Below, piece after piece: positions 17,154-25,184 of a DNA stretch of 36,011 nucleotides. The position numbers and the translations under genes were made by a program. The stretch comes from Acidobacteriaceae bacterium. Its GTDB lineage: Bacteria; Acidobacteriota; Terriglobia; Terriglobales; Acidobacteriaceae. The notes below the pieces were generated by a model. The model was not told where the DNA came from and did no database searches. It saw nothing but the letters and a program-made list of their open reading frames with translations. The DNA lies in contig JANXPR010000416.1 of NCBI GenBank assembly GCA_025357215.1, positions 1-36,011 of the forward strand, written 5' to 3'. Position 1 is the first letter of the stretch. Each line of letters begins with the position of its first letter.

Positions 17154-17532
17154 CGCAGTCAAACTTCAAGACGCAGACGGAAATGAGTTAGCGTGCACCG
17201 CCGTGGACCTGAGCGCCGGTGGCATGGGCGTGGATGGCTTGCAAGCAGTCGTAGACCAACACTCGGAAGTGCGCGTTACTTTCCAATTGCCCGACTCAGA
17301 AGCACCTTGTGCGGTAACAGCGCATCTGGCTTGGGTGGACAACGCACAAGGCCGCGCCGGACTCTCCTTTTGTAACGTATCGACGGACGCACGCCAGGAA
17401 ATTCTGCAATGGCTGCGCCAGCAGATGGTGAGCGAAGGCTGGAACATTCAGCCTGAGCCAACCGGGCAGCCTGAGCCAAGTGGGCCAATGCCTGTCCTGC
17501 CTGGCCCAACTTGGGCCAACGTGGCCCAATAA
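17113..17532 (+). CDS. PilZ-domain protein, 5'-truncated
   Basis: The PilZ homology starts at VPARIAVKLQDADG (about 17,137) and includes the D-x-S-x-x-G cyclic-di-GMP motif in CTAVDLSAGGMGV, then VRVTFQLPDSEAP, HLAWVDNAQGRAGLSF and REILQWL-like helix residues. The RxxxR motif that should lie immediately before this is absent. The residues encoded upstream are antisense to the HD-GYP gene and look like noise. The tail (about 30 residues) is Pro/Gly-rich. The ATG at 17113 is merely the nearest in-frame start. The domain binds cyclic di-GMP only if both motifs are present, so this copy is probably crippled as it stands. It is divergent from the cyclase gene. Confidence 0.6.
   Translation: MGISSPLSPVPARIAVKLQDADGNELACTAVDLSAGGMGVDGLQAVVDQHSEVRVTFQLPDSEAPCAVTAHLAWVDNAQGRAGLSFCNVSTDARQEILQWLRQQMVSEGWNIQPEPTGQPEPSGPMPVLPGPTWANVAQ
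17130..17155. other. Apparent rearrangement or chimera junction
   Basis: Leftward on the minus strand, HD-GYP homology begins at GLKGEE (about 17,142). Rightward on the plus strand, PilZ homology begins at VPARIAV (about 17,137). Two genes of opposite orientation each lose their 5' part at the same point. Either an inversion or deletion, or an assembly join, lies here. Confidence 0.65.
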
Positions 17533-17696
17533 GCCCGCCGCGGTTTCCTTCGCACTTCCTGATTTCAATCACTTACAACCCAACATGTTTGGAACAGCAC
17601 TTGCCTTAGTACGTGGTGTCGCGCCGTGCTTGAAGTGCCGACGAAGAATTGCTAAAGAGCCAAAAAGAAATGAACTCATACCACCAGAAGGACGCA

Positions 17697-19517
17697 ATGA
17701 ACAAGAGACAGTTTGGAATTAGGAGAAAGCAGAATTTGAACATCATCGCGATGTTTATATTGGTCGCGGCCATGGTGATACCGGCCAAGGCCGAACACAA
17801 GAAATGGTCGTCTGACCTGGAAGGCCGGGCGTCCAACGTTCCCACAGACGTGATCATTCAGTTCACCACCACTCCCACGCAGAAGCATTACGACAAAGTG
17901 GGCAAGCATGGCGGCACGGTAAAGACCGATCTTTCCTTCGTAAAGAGCCTGCACGCTTCCGTTACGCCGGAGCAGTTGGCGCTGCTCGCGAATGATCCCG
18001 AAGTAGCTTACATCTCTCTGGACCGCAGCTTGAAGGGCCACATGAACAACGCCGCGCAGGCCGTGAATGCTCCTTATGCCTGGGCACTCGGCCTGGACGG
18101 CAGCAACATCGCAGTCGCGGTCATCGACAGCGGCATTCAAGACAACACCGCCGTCAGCAATGTGAATTCTTCGATCGGCAAGAAAGCTCCGCTTGCCGGC
18201 ATGAAGGGCAACACGGACCTGAACGCTAAAACTTCAAACACGTCACGAGTGGTCTATAGCCAGTCGTGGATCAGCGACAAAGCGGGTGCGCTGGACATGT
18301 ACGGTCACGGAACGCACGTAGCCGGGATCATCGCGGGCAACGCTTCGAATTCGACGGGCTCCGACTACTCCAAGTCATTTAAGGGAATCGCTCCTAACGT
18401 CAACATTGTGAACCTGCGAGTGCTGGACTCCAACGGCATGGGAACTGACAGTGGTGTGATCGCAGCGATTCAGACTGCGATTCAGTTGAAATCAAAGTAC
18501 AACATTCGGGTCATCAACCTCTCACTGGGCCGTCCGGTCTATGAGAGCTACATGATTGATCCGTTGTGCCTGGCGGTGGAAGCTGCCTACAAAGCCGGCA
18601 TTGTGGTAGTGGTGGCCGCCGGTAATGAAGGCCGCAACAATGCCCAGGGCAATAATGGCTACGGCACCATCGGGGTTCCGGCCAACGATCCTTACGTGAT
18701 CACCGTAGGCGCCATGAAGACCATGGGCACGCCTACGCGCGCGGACGACCTGATCACCACCTACAGTTCCAAAGGTCCCACGGCGATTGACCACATTGTG
18801 AAGCCGGATCTTGTGGCGCCGGGCAACCTCCAAGTATCGCTTTCCACCTGGGGGACAACATTGGTTACCAACTTTCCCGGCAATGCCGTTCCGATCAGTT
18901 CTTATTCCTCGGCCAGCCAGAGTGGCAACACCCAAGGACAATGGAACCCGTACTTCACCATGAGCGGCACCAGTATGGCGGCTCCAGTGGTAAGCGGCGC
19001 CGCGGCACTGCTGCTGCAAGCGCATCCGGAACTGACTCCCGACCAGGTGAAAGCGCGGTTGATGAAAACCGCGTCCAAGACCTTTCCTTCTTACAGCAGT
19101 TACACCGATCCCGACACGGGCATCACTTACACCAGCCAGTATGACGCGTTCACCATCGGCGCAGGTTATCTGGACATACAAGCTGCACTCAACAGCAATG
19201 ACCTGGGAACGGGAACAGCGAAGTCGCCTAAAGCACAGTATGACCCCGTGACCAACAGCGTGTACTTCGTGAGTGACTCTTCCGCCATGTGGGGCAGCTC
19301 AGCCATGTGGGACGCTTCTTCCGTATGGGGAGCCAACGTTTTTGTTGGCGGCCAGTCCGCCATGTGGGGCAGCTCGGCGATGTGGGGCTCCAGCGCCATG
19401 TGGGGCAGCAGCTCAACGCAGGGCTTTAGCGCAATGTGGGGATCCAGCGCCATGTGGGGATGCGTTAACACCGCTGGCAGCCAATCCATGAGCATACGAA
19501 TCAACGGCGAGAAATAG
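17697..19517 (+). CDS. Secreted subtilisin-family (S8) serine protease with Trp-Gly repeats
   Basis: The protein has 606 residues from the ATG at 17697, picked because AGAAGGA lies four bases upstream; an ATG at 17670 is also in frame. A signal peptide runs to about residue 33 (FILVAAMVIPAKA). A short I9-like inhibitor propeptide follows (DVIIQFTTTPTQKHYDKVGK, then VAYISLDR). The catalytic triad is complete: Asp144 in AVIDSGI, His204 in GHGTHVAG and Ser426 in SGTSMAAP, with the oxyanion Asn in VAAGNEGRNN. After the catalytic domain, the last 85 residues carry eight Trp-Gly (one Trp-Asp) repeats of the type SAMWGSS. It is likely an extracellular or surface protease. A paralogue follows 58 bases downstream. 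Terminal Trp-Gly repeats may anchor or bind carbohydrate or protein; that is speculation. Confidence 0.92.
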   Translation: MNKRQFGIRRKQNLNIIAMFILVAAMVIPAKAEHKKWSSDLEGRASNVPTDVIIQFTTTPTQKHYDKVGKHGGTVKTDLSFVKSLHASVTPEQLALLANDPEVAYISLDRSLKGHMNNAAQAVNAPYAWALGLDGSNIAVAVIDSGIQDNTAVSNVNSSIGKKAPLAGMKGNTDLNAKTSNTSRVVYSQSWISDKAGALDMYGHGTHVAGIIAGNASNSTGSDYSKSFKGIAPNVNIVNLRVLDSNGMGTDSGVIAAIQTAIQLKSKYNIRVINLSLGRPVYESYMIDPLCLAVEAAYKAGIVVVVAAGNEGRNNAQGNNGYGTIGVPANDPYVITVGAMKTMGTPTRADDLITTYSSKGPTAIDHIVKPDLVAPGNLQVSLSTWGTTLVTNFPGNAVPISSYSSASQSGNTQGQWNPYFTMSGTSMAAPVVSGAAALLLQAHPELTPDQVKARLMKTASKTFPSYSSYTDPDTGITYTSQYDAFTIGAGYLDIQAALNSNDLGTGTAKSPKAQYDPVTNSVYFVSDSSAMWGSSAMWDASSVWGANVFVGGQSAMWGSSAMWGSSAMWGSSSTQGFSAMWGSSAMWGCVNTAGSQSMSIRINGEK

Positions 19518-19575
19518 CTATTCCGGGTCGCCCATCAGCATTCAAAACGAATTTAACGGTAAACAAAAAAGGATT

Positions 19576-21320
19576 ATGAAAATGAAATCGACGGAAACCA
19601 ACAATCGAGCACAGTCATTCTGGGGTCTGCTGGCGCTTCTACTGGTCCTGCTTCCGGGACTGATGTTCGGGCAGTCTGCAAAGATGTCTCACGAACTGAA
19701 CAGCCTTTCCGGGGCCGAGTCCGTGGACGTTATCGTGCAGTATCACAAAGTCCCAACACAAACGCACTTTGACCGTGTGCACTTTCGCGGCGGATCGCTC
19801 AACAGGGACTTGCACCACGTAAAGGCTGGCGCGTTTCGCGTTCCAGCAGCCAGGCTCGCTGAACTCAGCAACGATCCGGACGTAAAGTTCATTTCGCTGG
19901 ACCGGCCGGTGCGCGCCACATCGACGTCAAGCACTCCGGACCTCTACGCACAAGCGGTGCTGGCCCAGGCCGCCCAAGGCCAGTATGACGGCACCGGCAT
20001 CGGCATCGCCGTGATCGACAGCGGAATCACCAGCAACGCGGATTTTGGCACGCGCGTGGTTTACAGCCAGAACTTTGTTGTTGGCCAGCTTTCGGCCGAC
20101 GACGGCTACGGACACGGCACCCACATTGCCGGCATCGCGGCGGGCAATGGCGCCAACTCGACTGGAGCTAACTTCTCCAAGACGTTTACTGGAATCGCCA
20201 GCAAGGCGAATCTCATCAACCTGCGCGTTCTCGATCAAAACGGGTCGGCCACGGACAGCGCGGTCATCGCCGCTATCCAGACGGCCATCCAACTCAAGAG
20301 CACCTACAACATCAAGGTGATCAATCTTTCGCTCGGACGTGGAGTTTACGAAAGCTATACTCTCGATCCGCTGTGCCAGGCAGTTGAGTCCGCCTGAAAG
20401 CCGGCATCGTGGTAGTAGTCGCTGCCGGCAACGATGGCCGCAACAACTCCGCCGGCACCAATGGTTACGGCACCGTCGATGCTCCGGGCAACGATCCTTA
20501 TGTAATTACCGTGGGATCCATGAAGCCCATGAGCACGCCGGACCGCGCCGATGATCTCATCGCCAGCTACAGCTCGAAGGGCCCGAGCCTGGTTGATCAC
20601 ATTGTGAAACCCGACCTGGTTGCTCCGGGAAACCAGATCATCTCCGTGCTGGCTTCAACCAGCGCGACTCTTTACAACTCGACCGATGCTGTCCCCACCA
20701 ACTATTACAACAACAACGGCACCACGGCGGCCTCCACAAACTACTTCAGCCTGAACGGCACCAGCATGGCGGCCGGCGTTGTGAGCGGAACCGCAGCCCT
20801 CATGCTTCAGCAAAATCCGGCGTTGACGCCTGACCAGCTTAAGGCACGCCTGATGAAGACCGCGTACAAGACTTTTCCTACGTTCAGCACGGCGACGGAC
20901 CCTTCCACCGGCCTGACCTACACGAGTCAATATGACATCTTCACCGTGGGAGCTGGCTATCTCGATATCCAGGCCGCGCTGCAGGATAACGTACTGGCGC
21001 CCAACACCGTAGGCGCCGCTCTGTCACCGTCCGTGGCCATTGACGCTTCCGGCAATTTCTATCTTTCAACCGGATCCTCAACCGCCTGGGGCAACTCAGT
21101 CGCCTGGGGCACTTCCGTGGTCTGGGGCACATCTGTTCTCTGGGGAACGAGCACAAACGGCACGTCCGTTTTGTGGGGCACTTCAGTGGCCTGGGGCACC
21201 AGCACCAGCCAGGGTTACAGCGTCCTCTGGGGAAGTTCCAGCAACTCCGGAACGTCAGTGCTCTGGGGATCCTCAACCGGGTCCAGCAAGGGCACATCCG
21301 TGCAGGTCCTGGGAGAATAA
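19576..21320 (+). pseudogene. Second S8 subtilase with Trp-Gly repeats, frameshifted
   Basis: This is a paralogue of the preceding protease, with signal peptide (LLALLLVLLPGLMFGQ), propeptide (VDVIVQYHKVPTQTHFDRV), Asp148 in AVIDSGI and His180 in GHGTHIAG. The frame then stops at TGA 20395-20397 after CQAVESA. Coding resumes at once in another frame (AGIVVVVAAGNDGRNN), carrying Ser (20763) in NGTSMAAG and eight Trp-Gly repeats of the type TSVLWGTS. Alignment to the neighbour shows that TGGAAAGCC has become TGAAAGCC, a single missing base. The triad is split over two frames. Apart from this point the gene looks intact, so sequencing error, a recent mutation or programmed slippage are all open. 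AAGGA precedes the ATG, and a terminator follows. Confidence 0.85.
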
Positions 21321-21352
21321 ACGAAAATAAATAAACGAGAATAAATAAACTC

Positions 21353-21389
21353 GGGCTGTTCGACTGCAAAGTTGAACAGCCCATTTTTT
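21353..21389 (+). terminator. Terminator after the second subtilase
   Basis: A 9-bp perfect stem, GGGCTGTTC / GAACAGCCC, with a 12-base loop is followed by ATTTTTTA. It lies 32 bases past the stop codon and would end the transcript of the tandem proteases. Confidence 0.85.
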
Positions 21390-21562
21390 ATGGGCGCGCC
21401 ACTGACAGCTGATTCACTAGACAAGGTTAGGCCTGCCCCAATTCAATTCCCTTTCGCACAAACTCCCGTCACGCCGACGGCGATTGTTATAATCGAACCG
21501 CGCTGTAATCGAACCTCTTATTGACTCCGGCGCCGTCTAGCTCAACTCATCCGGAGCAACCC

Positions 21563-21664
21563 ATGGCGGGTCCCAAGATTTCCTCGGCCGCGCCGCTTCT
21601 TGAACTTCTCCTGAGACTTTGGGCCCGAGACCGGCATCGTGCGCAGGCAGGTCAAAAGGCCTGA
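21563..21664 (+). CDS. Possible 33-residue small ORF
   Basis: ATG at 21563 is preceded by GGAG six bases upstream and opens a frame beginning MAGPKISSAAPLLELLLRL and ending in a basic tail. It lies in the 323-base gap between the protease terminator and the hydrolase gene. TATAAT occurs at 21488-21493 without a good -35, and TAATCGAACC is repeated at about 21491 and 21506. It is either a leader peptide or chance. Confidence 0.25.
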   Translation: MAGPKISSAAPLLELLLRLWARDRHRAQAGQKA

Positions 21665-21712
21665 CAAGCTCACCAACATTTCGCAGTCTAACCGCATTCG
21701 AAGGAGTTATTG

Positions 21713-22648
21713 ATGAACCCCCGTCGCAATTCCCTCTTCACCGTCATGTTTCTCCCAGTCATGTTTCTGGCGTTAGTATTCATTTCCATTCCTTCGATAG
21801 CGCAAAGCGCGTCCGGGAACCAAGCCATCGCGTCCCGGACCGCGGACGTGGATGGAGTCAAATTTCATTACATGATCGCCGGTCACGGCCCCGCAGTGCT
21901 GCTACTGCATGGCTACGCGGAAACCTCTCGTATGTGGAAACCGATGATTCCGCTGCTCGCAGACAAATTCACGGTGATCGCTCCGGACCTCCCCGGCATT
22001 GGCGATTCGAGCATCCCCGCGGATGGATTGAACATGAAGACTTCCGCCACGCGCATCCATGCTCTGGTGAAATCTTTGGGAATAGAAAAAGCCCGGGTTG
22101 TGGGCCACGATATTGGATTGATGGTCGCCTACGCCTACGCCGCTCAGTTCCCGGCGGAAACGGAAAAACTTGTCTTGATGGACGCTTTCCTTCCCGGCGT
22201 GCCCGGATGGGAAGCGATCTACAACAACCCGGCTATCTGGCATTTCCGTTTTAACGGACCAACACCAGAATTGCTGGTGCAAGGCCGTGAGCGGACGTAC
22301 TTCGAACATTTCTGGAACGATTTCGCGGCTGACAAAACTCATTCCATTCCCGAAGCCGAGCGCCAGGCTTACACAGCGGCCTACGCCCGTCCGGGACGCA
22401 TGCGCGCAGGCTGGGCGTACTTTGTTTCTTTCATTCAGGCGGCCAAGGACTTTGAGCAACTCTCGCAAACCAAACTGACCATGCCCGTCCTGGCCGTGGG
22501 CGGCGAAAAAGCCAACGGAAAAGCGCTGGGAGAGCAGGCAAAACTTGTAGCGACGGATGCTACCATCGTGGTCCTGAAAAACACGGGCCATTGGGTGATG
22601 GAAGAGAACTTCAAGGAAAGCAGCGAAGCGTTGCTGAAGTTTCTATAA
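21713..22648 (+). CDS. Exported alpha/beta hydrolase, dehalogenase/epoxide-hydrolase type
   Basis: The protein has 311 residues from the ATG at 21713 (AAGGAG six bases upstream). A signal peptide covers about residues 1-32 (MFLPVMFLALVFISIPSIAQ). The fold is clear: oxyanion loop LLLHGYAETSRMW, then IAPDLPGIGDSSIP. The nucleophile elbow VVGHDIGLMVAYAYA has Asp133 as nucleophile. Use of Asp rather than Ser places it with haloalkane dehalogenases, fluoroacetate dehalogenases and epoxide hydrolases, which pass through a covalent ester intermediate. The catalytic His is in NTGHWVMEE. The substrate cannot be inferred. Periplasmic export is unusual for this group but occurs. The gene is monocistronic, with its own terminator. 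Confidence 0.88.
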   Translation: MNPRRNSLFTVMFLPVMFLALVFISIPSIAQSASGNQAIASRTADVDGVKFHYMIAGHGPAVLLLHGYAETSRMWKPMIPLLADKFTVIAPDLPGIGDSSIPADGLNMKTSATRIHALVKSLGIEKARVVGHDIGLMVAYAYAAQFPAETEKLVLMDAFLPGVPGWEAIYNNPAIWHFRFNGPTPELLVQGRERTYFEHFWNDFAADKTHSIPEAERQAYTAAYARPGRMRAGWAYFVSFIQAAKDFEQLSQTKLTMPVLAVGGEKANGKALGEQAKLVATDATIVVLKNTGHWVMEENFKESSEALLKFL

Positions 22649-22675
22649 AAAAATAAGGGCAGCAATATTTCAGAT

Positions 22676-22707
22676 GCGTCCTGCGTTTAAACGTAGGACG
22701 CTTTTTC
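22676..22707 (+). terminator. Terminator after the alpha/beta hydrolase
   Basis: A long inverted repeat, GCGTCCTGCG / CGTAGGACGC (one mismatch) around TTTAAA, is followed by TTTTTCTTTT. It lies 28 bases after the hydrolase stop. Confidence 0.85.
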
Positions 22708-22784
22708 TTTTGCGGGGTACTATTCCCCAGATCGAACGCGTTTCCATTGATTGCTTCAACTCGCTTTTCATAGAGAGGTGAAAC

Positions 22785-23171
22785 ATGTTCCCCCAGTTGT
22801 TTCAATTTGCGGATTGGAGTTTGCTTCTGTTGCGCTTAATGGTGGCTGCGGTATTCGTCACCAGCGGTTCGAGTCATCTCAAAGATCCCAAGGGGCGCGC
22901 CGCCAGCATCGGGATGAGCGCAGGCTTTACGGTTTTTCTCGGTCTGGCCGAGGTAGCCGGCGGACTCGGCGTTGCCTTTGGTGTAATGACGCAATTGGCT
23001 GCGGCCGGGCTGATTCTGCTGATGCTGGGGGCCATCCAGAAGAAAATTTTCGTCTGGCATACAGGATTCTGGGGCGGCAAAAGCTCCGGCTGGCACTACG
23101 ACCTTATGTTGGTCGTGATGAATCTCGTGATTATCTGCACCGGAGGCGGCAGGCTGGCGTTGTGGAAGTAA
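22785..23171 (+). CDS. DoxX family membrane protein
   Basis: This 128-residue inner-membrane protein has four predicted helices: LLLLRLMVAAVFVTSGSSHL, MSAGFTVFLGLAEVAGGLGV, LAAAGLILLMLGAIQKK, and DLMLVVMNLVIICTGGG. The motif RLxxAxxFxxxGxxHL in helix 1 and GGLGVxxG in helix 2 match the DoxX/SURF4-like family. Members are linked to sulfur or redox homeostasis in some bacteria, but the role here is unknown. GAGAGGTG is about six bases upstream. The gene is likely alone, between a terminator and the next membrane gene. Confidence 0.85.
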   Translation: MFPQLFQFADWSLLLLRLMVAAVFVTSGSSHLKDPKGRAASIGMSAGFTVFLGLAEVAGGLGVAFGVMTQLAAAGLILLMLGAIQKKIFVWHTGFWGGKSSGWHYDLMLVVMNLVIICTGGGRLALWK

Positions 23172-23344
23172 GTTGCCTTGGTCAAGTCTGCAAAGCTTAA
23201 ACAGCAAACCGGTAGTACGTCCGGTTTGCCGTGACGTGCGTCACCAGTAACATTGGCTGCTCCGGCTAGAGTGTTTCGCTTATATAAGTTTGCCGCGGCA
23301 GGACGTATTCATGAGAGCACTACTCAGGGGTCCCACCACTCTTC

Positions 23345-23809
23345 ATGTTTCATCTGGATTACGTCTCTTGTTTGCTCACCGTGCTGTCTACCTGGATGGT
23401 TGGAAAACGCATGTGGCATGGCTGGATTGTGGCTGGAGCCAACAGCGCCATCATTATGGTGATTGGCCTGCGCACCGGACAGTGGGGTTTTATTCCAGCC
23501 AACATTTTCTGCATGGCCATCTATGTCTACAACATCTCGAGTTGGCGCAACTCGCAACAGACAGTCGCGGAGTCGCCAAGCATCACGCCGTCTGGTAGGC
23601 TGGTCGGGCTAAGAGAAACCGTTGTGAACGCTCCAGCCCCCTTCCACAAGGCGAGAAGGCTGGCCCGGTTCCAGAACAAGCGGGCAGTTCACAAGCACGG
23701 CGTTATTCAAGAAGGCGTTCTTCAACCAAACAGCGATGAGCGAATCGCCCGCGATCGAATTCGACCACGTCCAGTTCCGGACTACCGGGAATCGAGTACT
23801 CCTCTCTGA
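23345..23809 (+). CDS. Small membrane protein, PnuC-like N-terminal region
   Basis: The first 70 residues look real: LDYVSCLLTVLSTWMVGKRM, then WHGWIVAGANSAIIMVIGL and TGQWGFIPANIFCMAIYVYN. These form three membrane helices with Trp-Gly and QWG motifs similar to nicotinamide mononucleotide transporters (PnuC), but only part of that fold. After SSWRN the product turns into polar, Arg-rich sequence with no resemblance to a protein domain. It also overlaps the downstream ATPase by 74 bases. A frameshift near 23,560 with a true stop at about 23,598 in another frame would give a more natural end of about 85 residues. There is no clear ribosome site. Function and C-terminus are unsure. Confidence 0.5.
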   Translation: MFHLDYVSCLLTVLSTWMVGKRMWHGWIVAGANSAIIMVIGLRTGQWGFIPANIFCMAIYVYNISSWRNSQQTVAESPSITPSGRLVGLRETVVNAPAPFHKARRLARFQNKRAVHKHGVIQEGVLQPNSDERIARDRIRPRPVPDYRESSTPL

Positions 23810-24497
23810 CCTGAACCTCGCCGTCCGCGCAGGCGAAATTCTCATGCTGCTGGGTCCCAGTGGCTCCGGCAAGACAACAACTCTCAAACTGATTAACAAC
23901 TTGCTCCCAGCGAGTGCGGGCCAAGTGCGCGTGGAAGGCCGCGCGCTGGCGGAATGGGACGTGATCCAGTTGCGCCGCCACATTGGCTACGCCATCCAGG
24001 AAGGCGGGCTTTTTCCGCATTACACGGTTTGGAAAAACGTAGCGCTGGTTCCCCGACTGGAAAACTGGGACGCAAAGCGCGTTGCCGCACGAGTGGACGA
24101 AGTGATGAACATGGTGGGCCTGCCGCCGGGCGAATTCGCGCAACGTTACCCTGCCCAGATCTCCGGAGGACAGCGCCAGCGCGTTGGACTGGCCCGCGCC
24201 CTGGCCGCCGATCCCCCGATTCTCTTGATGGACGAACCCTTTGGCGCGCTCGATCCGCTGACCCGCTCGGAGTTGCAAAAGGAGTTCAAGCACCTGCAAC
24301 AACGCCTGAACAAGACAGTCGTCTTTGTCACACATGATGTGAGTGAGGCCCTGCTGCTGGGAGATCGCATTGTCGTAATGGATTCCGGACGAATTGAAGG
24401 CATCTATTTGCCGAAAGAATTTTTGGCGTCGCCGGATGCCGGCGTAAAACCGTACGTTGATGCCGTACGCACGACCGCGCAGTTGTTGCAGTCCTGA
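23736..24497 (+). CDS. Osmoprotectant (glycine betaine/choline-type) ABC importer ATPase
   Basis: This 253-residue protein is an OpuCA/OsmV-like ATPase. It has Walker A GPSGSGKTT, Q-loop AIQEGGLFPHYTV, signature ISGGQRQRVGLARAL, Walker B ILLMDEPFGALD and switch VTHDVSEAL. The EGGLFPHxTV and EPFGALDPLTR blocks are typical of the quaternary-amine uptake branch. It lacks the C-terminal CBS domains found in OpuCA/ProV of many bacteria, so direct ionic-strength sensing by this subunit is unlikely. The permease follows after about 50 bases, and then the lipoprotein receptor. Confidence 0.9.
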   Translation: MSESPAIEFDHVQFRTTGNRVLLSDLNLAVRAGEILMLLGPSGSGKTTTLKLINNLLPASAGQVRVEGRALAEWDVIQLRRHIGYAIQEGGLFPHYTVWKNVALVPRLENWDAKRVAARVDEVMNMVGLPPGEFAQRYPAQISGGQRQRVGLARALAADPPILLMDEPFGALDPLTRSELQKEFKHLQQRLNKTVVFVTHDVSEALLLGDRIVVMDSGRIEGIYLPKEFLASPDAGVKPYVDAVRTTAQLLQS

Positions 24498-24548
24498 CTC
24501 TTGAAGTCGACCTGTTTTCATGGCGACCTGTTATTGATAACAACAAAG

Positions 24549-25180
24549 ATGAAAGATTTTTTTATCAACCACCGGCATGAGATTCTGACGCTGACCGCCG
24601 AACACCTCTGGCTGGTCGGAACGGCAATGTTGCTGGCCATCGCAATCGGCATACCGCTGGGAATCTTTCTCACGCGCCACCCGGCGTGGAAGAACCTGGT
24701 CCTGCGCAGCAATGGCGTGATCCAAACAGTTCCTGTGCTGGCGTTGTTTGGCTTGCTGCTGCCCGCTCCCTGGCTGGGCGCACGCGCTGATCGCCTGGCC
24801 ATTACCGCTCTCACCCTGTACGCTCTCTTGCCCATTATCCAGAATACTTTTGAAGGGATCGCTGGCGTGGATGCTCCGGTGCGCGAAGCGGCTATCGCCA
24901 TGGGACTCACCGGGCGCCAGCTTTTGTGGCAAGTTGAGTTGCCGCTGGCGTCGAACGTGATTGTCGCCGGCATTCGTGTTTCCACGGTGCTTACGGTTGG
25001 CCTGGCCACAATTGCGGCCGCCATCGGCGCAGGCGGACTGGGCGAATTTATTTTCGCGGCCTTTCCATGGTGGATAACCACGTGATTCTTGCCGGAGCGA
25101 TTCCAGCAGCAATCATGGCCTTGTCCGCGGACCTGGTGCTGGCATTGTTTCAGCGGCTGCTGCGCCGCATTTACCACTAA
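24549..25180 (+). pseudogene. Osmoprotectant ABC importer permease, frameshifted near the end
   Basis: The frame starts at MKDFFINHRHEILTLTAEHL and runs through five or six membrane helices of an OpuCB/OsmW-type permease (GIPLGIFLTRHP, IQTVPVLALFGLL, coupling loop REAAIAMGLTGRQLLWQVELP, ASNVIVAGIRVSTV, GAGGLGEFIF). It then ends early at TGA 25083-25085 with AAFPWWITT. The other frame continues smoothly from 25069 to TAA 25180 as MVDNHVILAGAIPAAIMALS, which is the normal family C-terminus. One extra T in the T4 run at 25051-25054 would restore FIFRGLSMVDN. The lesion is therefore a single-base deletion in a homopolymer, either a sequencing error or a fresh mutation. Only one permease is present, implying a homodimer. 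Confidence 0.85.
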
Positions 25181-25184
25181 AATT

